Below, one piece after another: positions 32,922 to 41,729 of a stretch of DNA of 55,337 nt. The notes under the pieces were generated by a model. It did no database searches. It was given only the letters and a program-made list of their open reading frames with translations, and had not been told where the DNA came from. This stretch comes from Planosporangium mesophilum. GTDB lineage: Bacteria; Actinomycetota; Actinomycetes; Mycobacteriales; Micromonosporaceae. Where the stretch lies: NCBI RefSeq assembly GCF_016863255.1, contig NZ_BOON01000012.1, positions 1-55,337 of the forward strand. Reading direction: 5' to 3'. The translations under genes and the position numbers were made by a program. Positions within the stretch are counted from its first letter, which is position 1; each line of letters opens with the position of its first letter.

Positions 32922-33443
32922 TTACTGATTCCCGCTGACCCCTCCGGCGGGTCCTTCCCCGGGGCCCGGGCCGGGCCACGGACCTCGCCCGGCCCACGGA
33001 CCCGGGCCGGGCCACGGACCTCGCCCGGCCCACGGACCCGGGCCGGGCCAGTCTCCGCAGTGCCGCCACCAGTGGCGTCGCAGCAGGCCGAACCAGATGA
33101 TCAACAGGGGAATCAACGGCCAGAAGACGTGCGCCCCGGAGAGCGCCCACAGCCCGACGAGGACGGCCGTGACGGCCGCGGCGACGGTGATCCTGCTTCC
33201 TGCCCGGCGCCGTTCCCTCGATTCCTTGTGCTCGGGCCCGGGCGGACTCTCCGGTTCGCTGTCGGGCAGGTCGGCGACGAACGGCGGCAGTTCGTCGCGG
33301 TACCTCGCGGCGTACACCGTGGCCAGCCGCTCCTCGCCCTCTTCCAGGGTGAGCCGGCCCTCGCCCATGGCGCCCCGCACGATCCGGGCGTACTCCTCGC
33401 GCTCGGCGTCGGATGCGCGCACCCGGCGCGGTTCGCTGGACAT
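32922..33443 (-). CDS. DUF1707 domain membrane protein
   Basis: A 173-residue protein. The N-terminal DUF1707 domain (residues 5-60; VRASDAEREEYARIVRGAMGEGRLTLEEGEERLATVYAARYRDEL) is a SHOCT-like two-helix module common in actinobacteria. Two adjacent transmembrane helices follow at about residues 85-120 (ITVAAAVTAVLVGLWALSG, then VFWPLIPLLIIWFGLL). The tail consists of a 12-residue Gly/Pro/Trp repeat (GPGPWAGRGPWP) that is repetitive at DNA level as well. GGGAGG six bases before the ATG fixes the start. The function of DUF1707 is unknown. Confidence 0.85.
   Translation of the reverse strand: MSSEPRRVRASDAEREEYARIVRGAMGEGRLTLEEGEERLATVYAARYRDELPPFVADLPDSEPESPPGPEHKESRERRRAGSRITVAAAVTAVLVGLWALSGAHVFWPLIPLLIIWFGLLRRHWWRHCGDWPGPGPWAGRGPWPGPGPWAGRGPWPGPGPGEGPAGGVSGNQ
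32965..33050 (-). repeat. 36-bp tandem repeat in the DUF1707 gene
   Basis: Two identical 36-bp units (32965-33000 and 33001-33036) and a 14-base partial copy encode the 12-residue Gly/Pro/Trp tail repeats. Perfect identity indicates a recent or strand-slippage origin. Confidence 0.9.
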
Positions 33444-33660
33444 CGCTGCCTCCCGTTGGTTGGCGTGTCGGTCGGCTTCCAGGCTGCGCCGGTACCGGGC
33501 CCGTCGTCGTCGGCGCGGGGACGGCTTTCGCGGTACGGACGCCGGTGGATCCGGCCGTCGCGCGCTACGCCCACCGGCGTACGGCGACGCCTCTAGCTGC
33601 CACGGGGGCGGTACACGACGGTGGGCCGGTAGCCCGATGCCCACGCGTCGGCCGCTGATC

Positions 33661-33666
33661 TACCGT
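33661..33666 (+). promoter_or_regulatory. Candidate -10 box of the two-component operon
   Basis: TACCGT lies seven bases before the GTG of the histidine kinase gene, with no Shine-Dalgarno, consistent with a leaderless message. Confidence 0.45.
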
Positions 33667-33673
33667 TCGGGAT

Positions 33674-34909
33674 GTGTACCCGCACCGGCACCACCACGGC
33701 CCGTGGGGCCGTCGCGGGTCGGCGCCCGGCCGCCCACCGGTGCCGCGGGTGTTCGTCCTGCCGCTCGTGCTGGCGCTGATCCAGGTGCTCGGCACCGCCG
33801 CCGCCCACCGCGAGCGTCTCGACCTGCCACCGGCGGCGTACGCGCTGCTGCTCGCCGGTCCGGCCGCGCTGCTGGTACGGCGCCGGCTGCGCCCGGTCGC
33901 CCTGGTCGGCGCGGTCGCCGCGACGGCCGCGTACGCCATCCTGGGGTACCCGGCCGGCCCGGTGTTCCTCGCGGCCCTGGCCGCCGTGCTCGGCGCCCTG
34001 CGCGCCGGGCACCGGGCACTCGCGGTGACGGTCGTGACGGTCGCCTACCTCACGTACGCGCTCGCCGGCCGGGTGTGGCCGGCGGCCGCGCACCCGTCAC
34101 CGGCCCGGCTGGTCATGACCGGTGCCTGGCTGCTCGTCGTGTTCGCGCTGGGCGAGGCCGTGCGGGTACGCGCCGCCCACCTCCGCGAACTCGTCCAGGC
34201 CCGGGCCGAACGCGAGCGAGCCCTCGCCGACCAGGAGCAGGCCCGCCAGGAACACCGCCGCCGCCAGGCGAGCGAGGAGCGGCTGCGGATCGCACGGGAA
34301 CTGCACGACGTCCTCGGCCACCACCTGTCGTTGATCAACGTGCAGGCGGGCGTGGGGCTGCACCTGATGGACGACCGCCCGGAGCAGGCACGGGCCGCCC
34401 TGACCGCGATCAAGCAGGCCAGCGCCGAGGCGCTGCGGGAGGTCCGCTCCGTCCTCGGCGCGCTGCGCCCCGACGACGAGTCGCCGCCACGGGCACCGGC
34501 CCCGGGGCTGTCCGGCGATGACTCTGAGCCTCTCGCCGGTCTGCGCGCCCTCGTCTCCGACGTCACGGCGGCCGGGCTCCCGGTTCTGCTGGACGTCGGC
34601 GGCCGGGCCGGGGCGCTGCCGGCCGAGGTGGACCGGGCGGCCTACCGGATCGTGCAGGAGGCGCTCACCAACGTGCGCCGGCACGCCGGGGCGGGGGCCA
34701 CCGCGACGGTACGGCTCGCGTACGGTCCCGACGAGGTGGTCGTCGCGGTCGCCGACGACGGTGCTCCGGCCGGATCTTTCGCCCCCGGTTCCGGCGTCGT
34801 CGGGATGCGCGAGCGGGTCGAGGCGCTCGGTGGCGAGTTCCGCGCCGCGCCGGGGCCGGACGGCGGCTTCGAGGTGTACGCGCGGTTCCCGCTGGGAGGG
34901 CAGCCATGA
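33674..34909 (+). CDS. NarL-type (HisKA_3) sensor histidine kinase
   Basis: A 411-residue membrane sensor kinase. A His/Pro-rich cytoplasmic N-terminus precedes four or five transmembrane helices (about residues 25-165) with almost no extracellular loop, so the input is probably a membrane signal. A short coiled coil follows. The HisKA_3 dimerisation domain has phosphoacceptor His211 in RIARELHDVLGHHLS. The HATPase_c domain has ALTNVRRHAGAGA (N box, near 335), VADDGAPAG (G1) and GVVGMRERVEALGG (G2). GTG at 33674 is followed at the 3' end by a four-base ATGA overlap with the response regulator, so kinase and regulator form a coupled pair. Confidence 0.93.
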   Translation: MYPHRHHHGPWGRRGSAPGRPPVPRVFVLPLVLALIQVLGTAAAHRERLDLPPAAYALLLAGPAALLVRRRLRPVALVGAVAATAAYAILGYPAGPVFLAALAAVLGALRAGHRALAVTVVTVAYLTYALAGRVWPAAAHPSPARLVMTGAWLLVVFALGEAVRVRAAHLRELVQARAERERALADQEQARQEHRRRQASEERLRIARELHDVLGHHLSLINVQAGVGLHLMDDRPEQARAALTAIKQASAEALREVRSVLGALRPDDESPPRAPAPGLSGDDSEPLAGLRALVSDVTAAGLPVLLDVGGRAGALPAEVDRAAYRIVQEALTNVRRHAGAGATATVRLAYGPDEVVVAVADDGAPAGSFAPGSGVVGMRERVEALGGEFRAAPGPDGGFEVYARFPLGGQP

Positions 34910-35571
34910 TCCGGGTACTCCTCGCCGACGACCAGGCCCTCGTCAGGGCCGGGTTCCGGGCGCTGCTGGACGCCCAGGACGACATCGACGTGGTGGGCGA
35001 GGCCGCCGACGGCGCTCTTGCCGTCCAACTCGCTGTTGACCTGATCCCGGACGTGGTCCTGATGGACATCCGGATGCCGCTGCTGGACGGGCTGGAGGCG
35101 ACCCGCCGCATCGTGGCCGACCCGCGCTGCGCGGCCACCCGGGTGGTCATCCTGACCACGTTCGACCTCGACGAGTACGTGTTCGAGGCGCTCCGGTCGG
35201 GCGCCAGCGGCTTCCTGGTCAAGGACACCGAACCGGTCGACCTGCTGCGCGGGGTACACGCGGTCGCGGCCGGCGACGCCCTCCTCTCGCCCCGCGTGAC
35301 CCGCCGGCTGATCGCGCAGTTCGCCACGCGCGCCGCCGCGCCACCGCCGCCGCGTGAGCTCGACGCGCTGACCGAGCGGGAGCGCGAGGTGCTCGCACTG
35401 GTCGGTGCCGGCCTGTCCAACGACGAGATCGCCACGAAGCTGGTGGTCAGTCCGGCGACGGCGAAGACCCACGTGAGCCGGGCGATGATCAAGCTCGGGG
35501 CGCGGGACCGGGCGCAGCTCGTCGTGTACGCGTACGAGGCCGGCCTGGTGCGGCCCGGTTGGCTCGGCTGA
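34906..35571 (+). CDS. NarL/FixJ family response regulator
   Basis: A 221-residue regulator. The receiver domain has acidic residues in LLADDQALVRAGF, the phosphorylated Asp54 in VVLMDIRMP, Thr in VVILTTFD near 85, and Lys in FLVKDTE near 104. A disordered linker (APPPPRELDA) leads to the LuxR-type HTH (about 155-215; LTEREREVLALVGAGLSNDEIATKLVVSPATAKTHVSRAMIKLGA). It is controlled by the kinase whose gene overlaps its start codon by four bases. The regulon is not evident. The gene ends three bases before a convergent gene. Confidence 0.95.
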   Translation: MIRVLLADDQALVRAGFRALLDAQDDIDVVGEAADGALAVQLAVDLIPDVVLMDIRMPLLDGLEATRRIVADPRCAATRVVILTTFDLDEYVFEALRSGASGFLVKDTEPVDLLRGVHAVAAGDALLSPRVTRRLIAQFATRAAAPPPPRELDALTEREREVLALVGAGLSNDEIATKLVVSPATAKTHVSRAMIKLGARDRAQLVVYAYEAGLVRPGWLG

Positions 35572-35574
35572 TCC

Positions 35575-36717
35575 TCAGGTTTCCCGGCCACGCTGTTTCG
35601 CGGCCAGCCCGGGAAAGAACCTCACCTCCGGCGCGCCCGGTTGCCGGTGCGGCGGTCGCATCGGCGGAACCGGGTCGGCCGGCCAGTCCCGCGGGCCGCT
35701 CCACAGTGCGGGTACCGCGTCGTGCCGGCGCGCCAGCGCGTACGCCAGGGACTCGTAGTTGACCCGCCAGCCCTTGAAGTCCGACCAGGCGTCGTCGACC
35801 TCGCGCTCGGGCCGGAACCCGCAGGCGGTGGCCCAGGTGACGCCCTGGCGGAAGTCTTCGAGGGTGAGCGCGATCGGTGCGTCCGGCCGAGGGTCGGGAT
35901 CGTAGGGGATCCCTCGCGCGTCCGCAATGTCCCGCAGCGCCAGGAACCCGGCGCGGAGGACCAGGCGCGTCTCCGAGGGTGCGGTACCCGGAGCGAGGGT
36001 GAGGTGGATGGCGGCGGCGTCCATCACCGCGAGCATCGCGATGATCCAGCTCCGGTACGGTTTCGGCGAGCGGAACGCCATCAGGATCGGGTAGTTGGCG
36101 TGGCTCTCACCGATGTCGGCGGCCAGCCGTTCCCAGCCCAGATACACCCGCCGCAGATTGTCGACGGTGCCGACCAGGCACTGGCGGGCCAGCAGCTCCG
36201 GCCCCCACGACGGCTCGCCGGCCAGCGACCGCAGCAGAGTCACCTCGGTCTCCCGACGGTTGTACGTGGCGTACAGCGTCGGCAGGTACGCGATCTGCAG
36301 CGCGATCATCAACGGTCCGGAGGCTGCGGCGACAAAGTCGATCGTCGTCAGCTCTGGCCGGTGAGGTACCGCGAAGCCGAGGGTGAACAGGCTCGAACCG
36401 GCCTCGCGGAGCGCCACCGACCAGCCGATCCCCGGGGCGGCCGAGTAGATGAGCAGCCCGAACCCGGCGAACAGCGTGAGCAGCCAGACCAGCAGTTGTG
36501 AGACCAGGATCAGCGGGGCAAGCCATTCCAGAAGCCGGTCCAGCGGCTCGTACCGGTACCGGGGCCGGGCGACACCGCGCAGCACGGCCCGCCAGAACCG
36601 CCACAGCGTCGTGAGCAACCGCGAGGCCATGGCGCGCGGCAGAACCAGGGTGCGAACGACGTTGACCATGGTCCCGACCAGCAGGACCACGCCGAGGAGG
36701 CCGGCGAACACCCGCAC
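35575..36717 (-). CDS. Multi-pass membrane protein of unknown function
   Basis: The 380-residue protein has an N-terminal transmembrane helix (about 3-25), two to three more in residues 65-165, and a large cytosolic helical domain (about 170-360). It contains FRSPKPYRSW and DDAWSDFKGWRVNYESL. The pair of helices around SSLFTLGFAVPH faintly resembles a two-helix potassium channel with its re-entrant loop, but the TVGYG filter is missing. A channel function is not supported. GTG at 36717 lies 22 bases after the mycosin stop, so it is probably the last gene of that ESX operon and may belong to the secretion function. Confidence 0.6.
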   Translation of the reverse strand: MRVFAGLLGVVLLVGTMVNVVRTLVLPRAMASRLLTTLWRFWRAVLRGVARPRYRYEPLDRLLEWLAPLILVSQLLVWLLTLFAGFGLLIYSAAPGIGWSVALREAGSSLFTLGFAVPHRPELTTIDFVAAASGPLMIALQIAYLPTLYATYNRRETEVTLLRSLAGEPSWGPELLARQCLVGTVDNLRRVYLGWERLAADIGESHANYPILMAFRSPKPYRSWIIAMLAVMDAAAIHLTLAPGTAPSETRLVLRAGFLALRDIADARGIPYDPDPRPDAPIALTLEDFRQGVTWATACGFRPEREVDDAWSDFKGWRVNYESLAYALARRHDAVPALWSGPRDWPADPVPPMRPPHRQPGAPEVRFFPGLAAKQRGRET

Positions 36718-36739
36718 CCGGCCATCATCTCCGGTACGG

Positions 36740-37921
36740 TCACGCGGCGGGCGGCTGCCCCCGTCGGCGCAGCAGGAGCCAAGCCACGACGCCGCCCGCC
36801 GCGAGGAGGACGACGACCGCCGAGATGCCGATGATCACGGCCGCGGTGATGATCCTCGTTGGCCTGACCTTGTCGGGCCCGGCCGCGTTCGTGGGACCGG
36901 TGGTCGCCGGTGCGGGTGCCGGGGCCTGGGTGGTCGGGGTGGCGCTCGGAGCGGCCGGCGGTACGTCGGCGGTCAGCGCGGCGACCGGGTTGACGATGCC
37001 GTACCCGTACTGCGGGTCGCGGCCGGGTGCACCCTTGTCGGTGGCGGTCGCGGTGAGCCGGTGCACGACCTCCTTTGCCGAGAGGTTCGGGTACTTGGAC
37101 CGGACCAGGGCGGCCGTGCCCGCCACGATCGCGGTGGAGGCGCTCGTGCCGTCACCGATCGCGTACCCGGTCTTGTCGGCGGAGACGATGCGCGCGCCGG
37201 GAGCGCTCAGCACCATGGCGTTGCCGGTGATGCCGATACTGGTGGCAGCGTTGCCGTTCTGGTCGGTGGCGCCGACGGCGACGACGCCGTCGTAGATGGC
37301 CGGAGCCTCAGGAAGAAAGCCCCCCGGAGCACCCGGAGTCCAGTTCTTGTCGTCCGGCTTGTTTCCGATCCCGGCCACGACGACAGCGTCTGTCGCGAGC
37401 GCGGCCTGGACCGCCGCTCGGACGCGCAGGTCGTCTGAGCCGCTCTCCGAGATGGAGATCACCTTGGCGCCCGACTTCACCGCGGCGTCGATGCCAGCGG
37501 CCATGAATTCAGGATCGATTTTCCCGGTCACGCCGTTGCGGATCGGGTAGATCTTGGCTTTTGGGGCGATGCCGAGCACGCCGTCACCGCCGCCGTGGCC
37601 GTGAGCCGCGATCAGACTCGCCATGCCGGTGCCGTGCCCGTCGGCGTCGGTCTGCCCGTTCGGTACCCCGGCGCCGGAGACATCGACGCCAGGCAGCACG
37701 TTCCCGGCCAGATCTGGATGGCTGCCGTTCACGCCGCTGTCCACCACGGCGACGGTCACGCCCTCGCCCTGGTTGACTGCCTGCGCCTGTGCCACGTTCA
37801 GGTAGGTCAGGTGCCACTGCCGGTCGCGGATGGAGTCCGCGACGGCGGGCGGCGCCGCAAGCATCACTGCCGCGGCGCCGCCGACCATCACCGCAAGAAA
37901 CCGGCCGGTGCGTGACCTCAC
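36740..37921 (-). CDS. mycP: Mycosin-type subtilisin-like protease (type VII secretion)
   Basis: A 393-residue membrane-anchored S8 serine protease. A signal peptide (residues 1-28, cleavage after APPAVA) leads to the catalytic domain: Asp61 in VAVVDSGV, His96 in GHGTGMASL, oxyanion Asn187 in VVAGIGN, and Ser260 in DGTSAST. A Pro/Ala/Thr-rich stalk and a C-terminal transmembrane helix (about 360-383) follow. Mycosins are part of type VII secretion systems, where they stabilise the membrane complex and process substrates. The GTG overlaps the stop of the upstream substrate-like gene (GTGA), so translation is coupled. No other ESX core component lies in the window. Confidence 0.92.
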   Translation of the reverse strand: MRSRTGRFLAVMVGGAAAVMLAAPPAVADSIRDRQWHLTYLNVAQAQAVNQGEGVTVAVVDSGVNGSHPDLAGNVLPGVDVSGAGVPNGQTDADGHGTGMASLIAAHGHGGGDGVLGIAPKAKIYPIRNGVTGKIDPEFMAAGIDAAVKSGAKVISISESGSDDLRVRAAVQAALATDAVVVAGIGNKPDDKNWTPGAPGGFLPEAPAIYDGVVAVGATDQNGNAATSIGITGNAMVLSAPGARIVSADKTGYAIGDGTSASTAIVAGTAALVRSKYPNLSAKEVVHRLTATATDKGAPGRDPQYGYGIVNPVAALTADVPPAAPSATPTTQAPAPAPATTGPTNAAGPDKVRPTRIITAAVIIGISAVVVLLAAGGVVAWLLLRRRGQPPAA

Positions 37922-39300
37922 CGATCGATCCCGATGACCCCGGGCCCGGGCTCGTGCGAAGACTGCTCCGTGCTCGGCTGGAGGACCGGCGCCACGCCAC
38001 GCTCCACCGCCCACGGGTCGTCCGGGTCCCACTGCTGCGACTCGTCGTCGCGGTCGCCGCCAGTGCGGCGCTGACCAGCCAGGGGCGGCTGACCCGCCGC
38101 GTTGGCACCGACGCCGTGAGGGCTCGCCGGCCCGCCGGCGCCGCCGCCCTGTCCGAGGACGCCGCCGACCGGGTTCGGTCGGGGGCCGCCCGGCCGCCCG
38201 CCGCCGGTCGCCGCGTGGGCGCCACCCATACCGGGGGCACCGCCGCCCATACCGGGGGCACCGCCGATCACGCCTCCCGGCGCGAGCGGCCGGGCCGGCG
38301 CAGCGGTCGGGCCGTGGCCCTCGACCGGAAGCCCCGGCACGGGACCACCACCGCCGCTCAGCGGGCCGACCTTGGGCAGGCCGGGCCCCTTCGGCGGGTT
38401 CTTGCCGCCGCCGAAGCCACCGGGCACGCCGATGACGCCGGGGAGCGGCCCGCCGCCGGGAGGAGGCGTAATCGGGGGAGCGATCGGTGGCGTGGGCGTG
38501 ATCGTGGGCGGCGGAGAGAACGCGCCGCCGGTCAGGACCGGGGCGCCGCCACTGGTAACGGTGGTCGGGAACGGTGCGTTGGGAGCCGGTGCCGCGGCAA
38601 GGCCCCCCTGCGACGCGGACGTGCGAGGCGCCGGGATCACCGGCGGCGTCATCATCACCGCGGCCGGCGTGTCGATGTGTTCCCGATTCTGGATGAAACC
38701 GCCCTGTGGCGGCGTGTACGGTGGCGGGACCTTCATCTGCGCGTGCGACTGATTCGCGGTCGTGGACAGCGTCGCCATCGCGGCCTGCGCCCGCTGGGTG
38801 AGCTCCTCCTGCCGGCCGGGTGCCACCGGCGGCGGCCCTGGGCTGGGGGTCGGTGTCGGCGTGGGCGTCGGGGTCACGCTCGGGGTGGACGTCTTGGCCG
38901 CCGCGTCCAGCTTCGCCTTGTTGGCCGCGTACTCCCGGTAGGCAGCCTTGACCTCGTCACGGGCCTTCACCACCCCGGTGGTGAGGCTGTACAGCGCACT
39001 CTCGTTGGCCTTGGCGGCCTGGGACGCCGTCTCCAGCGACGTGATCAGGTCGTCGACGTACTTGACGAACGCGGCCGAGGCCGGGCTCTTCTCCGGCGGC
39101 CAGTTGTCGACCAGACCCTGCTTGTAGTACTTGAGCGTGCCCATGTGGTCGTCGAGCAACTCGTGGGTCTTCCGCCAGGCCGTGACCTGCTCATGACTCG
39201 TGCTGATCTGGCCGTCATCCACAGCCTGCACCATGGCGTGCAGTTCCTCGATGCTGTACGCGCTCCAGGCCGTGCCGCCGCCACCATCGCTAGGGATCAT
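37918..39300 (-). CDS. ESX-associated WXG-like protein with Pro/Gly-rich tail
   Basis: A 460-residue protein. The first 145 residues are helical with a WXG100-like core: YSIEELHAMVQAVDD, then KYYKQGLVDNWPPEKSPASAAFVKYVDDL, where the tryptophan sits in the interhelix turn. A second helical pair follows. Residues 145-460 are low-complexity, rich in Pro, Gly, Thr and Ala, with several PGMGGGAPGMGG-like units, like the disordered tails of large ESX substrates. The ATG overlaps the preceding stop (ATGA), and the GTG of the mycosin overlaps its own stop. A role as a secreted partner of the preceding small protein is inference from this packing. Confidence 0.65.
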   Translation of the reverse strand: MIPSDGGGGTAWSAYSIEELHAMVQAVDDGQISTSHEQVTAWRKTHELLDDHMGTLKYYKQGLVDNWPPEKSPASAAFVKYVDDLITSLETASQAAKANESALYSLTTGVVKARDEVKAAYREYAANKAKLDAAAKTSTPSVTPTPTPTPTPSPGPPPVAPGRQEELTQRAQAAMATLSTTANQSHAQMKVPPPYTPPQGGFIQNREHIDTPAAVMMTPPVIPAPRTSASQGGLAAAPAPNAPFPTTVTSGGAPVLTGGAFSPPPTITPTPPIAPPITPPPGGGPLPGVIGVPGGFGGGKNPPKGPGLPKVGPLSGGGGPVPGLPVEGHGPTAAPARPLAPGGVIGGAPGMGGGAPGMGGAHAATGGGRPGGPRPNPVGGVLGQGGGAGGPASPHGVGANAAGQPPLAGQRRTGGDRDDESQQWDPDDPWAVERGVAPVLQPSTEQSSHEPGPGVIGIDR

Positions 39301-39797
39301 CGGGTCCCCCTGTCGGTCAGCCCAGGGTCAGATGGATCAGACGCCGTTATCGGAGTCGACGTGGCCACGGTGTTGTGGAGAGTCGCCCCGGGAGTCCCCG
39401 GTTGCAGGACCTGGTGTACTTCGGCGACGCTCACCTTGGCCATGTCATCGGCGTTGCCGTAGTTCTTCGCGACCGTCTCGGCGCCCTTCCCCACGGCGAA
39501 CGTGCCGGAGGCGTACCCCTGGAGCAGGTTGACGACGGACGTCAGGCACTCGTAGTGCTTCTGGCGGGCCGCGTCCATCTCCGCGAAGAACATGCCGTCG
39601 CCGACGCAGGCGTGCTTGGCCATCGGCTCGTAGACCTGGGGCAGGTGCGGACCGAAGTTCTTGTCCAGGTCCGCCAGCAACGCCTTCGCGAAGGTCTGCA
39701 ACCCCTCGACCTGGACGTCGATGGTTTCCTCGTCGCGCAGCCACCCCGGCGGCCGGTCTTCCTCCGGTATGTTCCGCCAATTGAACGTATTACCCAT
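39297..39797 (-). CDS. Small helical ESX-associated protein
   Basis: A 166-residue helical protein, first gene of the minus-strand operon leading to mycosin. After a Trp-rich N-terminus (FNWRNIPEEDRPPGWLRDEE) come VEGLQTFAKALLADLDKNF and AARQKHYECLTSVVNLLQGYASG, then GAETVAKNYGNADDMAKV, a tail resembling the YxxxD/E-type ends of WXG100-like proteins. There is no signal peptide, consistent with a folded secreted partner. GGGGAG five bases before the ATG supports the start. The stop overlaps the next start (ATGA). Family membership is inferred from layout. Confidence 0.6.
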   Translation of the reverse strand: MGNTFNWRNIPEEDRPPGWLRDEETIDVQVEGLQTFAKALLADLDKNFGPHLPQVYEPMAKHACVGDGMFFAEMDAARQKHYECLTSVVNLLQGYASGTFAVGKGAETVAKNYGNADDMAKVSVAEVHQVLQPGTPGATLHNTVATSTPITASDPSDPGLTDRGTR

Positions 39798-39936
39798 CGC
39801 AACTCCCCGCAGTGGCGTCAGAGGTCGATACGGCGCCAGATGTCGATACCCAGATTATCGAACCAGGTCAACCCGAGGCTGCCCCATGGCGGCCGGTACC
39901 GGCGCCCGCCGGCAGGCTCCGTGCGATGATCGGCGG

Positions 39937-40932
39937 ATGCGTGCGCGATGGGGGCTCACCGTCCCGCTGACCGGGGTACCGCTGATCTCGCACCGGCCGC
40001 TGCTGGACGAGTTGGCCGATGCCGGCTACACCGACCTGTGGTCGTCGGAGGTCGCCGGCACCGACGCCTTCACCCCGCTGGCGCTGGCATCGACCTGGTC
40101 GCCGACGCTGCGGCTGGGTACCGCGATCGCACCGGTCTTCACCCGCGGGCCGGGGCTGTTGGCGATGACGGCGGCGACCATGGCCGAGGCCGCGCCCGAC
40201 CGGTTCGTCCTGGGGATCGGGGCGTCGTCGCCGGTGGTGGTCGAGGACTGGAACGCGCAGCCGTACCGGGACCCGTTCGGGCGTACCCGCGACACGCTGC
40301 GGTTCCTCAAGCGAGCGCTAGCTGGTGAGCTGGTCGACGAGGAGTACCCGACGTTCGCGGTACGCCGGTTCAAACTGGAACGGCCGCCGGCGAGCCCGCC
40401 GCCGATCCTGCTGGCCGCTCTGCGCGCCGGCATGCTCCGGCTGGCCGCCGCCGAGGCCGACGGCGTCATACTCAACTGGCTGGCCGCCGACGACCTGCCG
40501 CGCGTCCGGGCCGAACTGGCCGGCGCGAAGGAAGGATTCGAGACGGTCGCCCGGATCTTCGTCTGCCCCACCGACGACGAGCGGTACGCGCGCGAACTCG
40601 GGCGCCGGATGATCGCCGGCTACCTGACCGTGCCGGCGTACGCGGCGTTCCACCGTTGGCTGGGCCGGAGCGACGTGCTCGAACCGATGTGGACGGCGTG
40701 GGCGGCGGGGGACCGGCGGGCGGCGACCGCCGCAATCCCGGACGAGGTGGTCGACGCGCTGATCCTGCACGGCAACCCGCAGGCCTGCCGGGCGAAGGTG
40801 GAGGAGTACGTGCGCCAGGGCGTACAGACGCCGGTCATCGCGCTGCTGCCCACCCCGGAGCTGGCGACCGGTTCGGGCGGGGTGCTGCGGACCGTACTGC
40901 TCGATCTGGCACCGCCGGTTACGGAGGTCTGA
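39937..40932 (+). CDS. LLM-class (luciferase-like) F420-dependent oxidoreductase
   Basis: A 331-residue TIM-barrel oxidoreductase of the bacterial luciferase superfamily: [81 protein letters not shown] (cofactor-binding part), and [20 protein letters not shown] near the end. Actinobacterial members mostly use coenzyme F420. The substrate is unknown. The ATG at 39937 has no strong ribosome-binding site. An SDR gene begins two bases after the stop and presumably acts in the same pathway. It is divergent from the ESX operon. Confidence 0.88.
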   Translation: MRARWGLTVPLTGVPLISHRPLLDELADAGYTDLWSSEVAGTDAFTPLALASTWSPTLRLGTAIAPVFTRGPGLLAMTAATMAEAAPDRFVLGIGASSPVVVEDWNAQPYRDPFGRTRDTLRFLKRALAGELVDEEYPTFAVRRFKLERPPASPPPILLAALRAGMLRLAAAEADGVILNWLAADDLPRVRAELAGAKEGFETVARIFVCPTDDERYARELGRRMIAGYLTVPAYAAFHRWLGRSDVLEPMWTAWAAGDRRAATAAIPDEVVDALILHGNPQACRAKVEEYVRQGVQTPVIALLPTPELATGSGGVLRTVLLDLAPPVTEV

Positions 40933-40934
40933 AC

Positions 40935-41723
40935 ATGCAGCTGGCTGGACGCGTGGCGGTCATCACCGGCGCGGCGGGCGGCATCGGCACGGCCCTGGCG
41001 CGGAGGTTCGCGGCCGAGGGTGCGGCCGGAATCGTACTCTCGGATCTCGATCTGGAGGCGGTGACCGCGCTCGCCGGGGGGCTGCCGGTCGACGCGCTAG
41101 GGGTGCGCACCGACGTCACCGTGGAGGACGAGGTACGGGCGCTGGTCGACGCCGCGCTGGAGCGGTACGGGCGGATCGACCTGTTCTGCTCCAACGCCGG
41201 GATCACGTCCGGTATCGGGCTGGAGGACGGCGGCGACGCCTGGCAGCGGTCGTGGGAGGTCAACGTGCGGGCGCACGTGTACGGTGCCCGCGCGGTGCTG
41301 CCCGCCATGCTGGACCGGGGCGAGGGGTACCTGCTGCAGACCTGCTCCGCCGCCGGCCTGCTCACCGCGGTCGGCGACGCGCCGTACACGGTGACCAAGC
41401 ACGCCGCGGTCGGGTTCGCCGAGTGGCTGTCCATCACGTACGGCGACCGCGGCATCCGGGTCAGCGCCCTGTGCCCGCAGGGCGTCGACACCCCGATGCT
41501 GCGCGACGGCCTGGCCGTCGGCCACGTGGGGGCGAAGGTGACGGCCGCCGCCGGTGCCGTCCTGTCACCGGAGGACGTGGCCGAGGCGGTGGTCGCCGGG
41601 CTCGCCGACGAGCGGTTCCTGATCCTGCCGCACCAGGAGGTCGCCACCTACCTGGCGCACAAGACGCAGGACCCGGACCGCTGGCTGGGCGGCATGCGCC
41701 GGCTGGCGGCCGGCCTCGGCTGA
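40935..41723 (+). CDS. SDR family oxidoreductase
   Basis: A 262-residue short-chain dehydrogenase. ITGAAGGIG near residue 10 is the nucleotide loop, SDLD follows strand two (acidic residue favouring NAD), CSNAGITSG lies near 87, [11 protein letters not shown] near 138 replaces the usual Ser block, and the catalytic Tyr and Lys are in YTVTKHA near 152. The C-terminal [29 protein letters not shown] tail is typical of one SDR subgroup acting on acyl or terpenoid substrates. GGAGG overlaps the end of the previous gene, with the ATG seven bases later. Co-transcription with the F420-type oxidoreductase gene is very likely. Confidence 0.9.
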   Translation: MQLAGRVAVITGAAGGIGTALARRFAAEGAAGIVLSDLDLEAVTALAGGLPVDALGVRTDVTVEDEVRALVDAALERYGRIDLFCSNAGITSGIGLEDGGDAWQRSWEVNVRAHVYGARAVLPAMLDRGEGYLLQTCSAAGLLTAVGDAPYTVTKHAAVGFAEWLSITYGDRGIRVSALCPQGVDTPMLRDGLAVGHVGAKVTAAAGAVLSPEDVAEAVVAGLADERFLILPHQEVATYLAHKTQDPDRWLGGMRRLAAGLG

Positions 41724-41729
41724 GGCGGT

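Noticed and set aside
35575-36717. Potassium channel assignment for the membrane protein
   Set aside because: The two-helix arrangement around LFTLGFAVPH is suggestive, but the selectivity filter TVGYG is absent and the large cytosolic domain is not a known RCK or cyclic-nucleotide domain.
37789-39462. Plus-strand open frame of 557 codons opposite the ESX operon
   Set aside because: It is the antisense shadow of the Pro/Gly-rich gene at 37918-39300, with an Arg-rich composition and no ribosome-binding site or family match.
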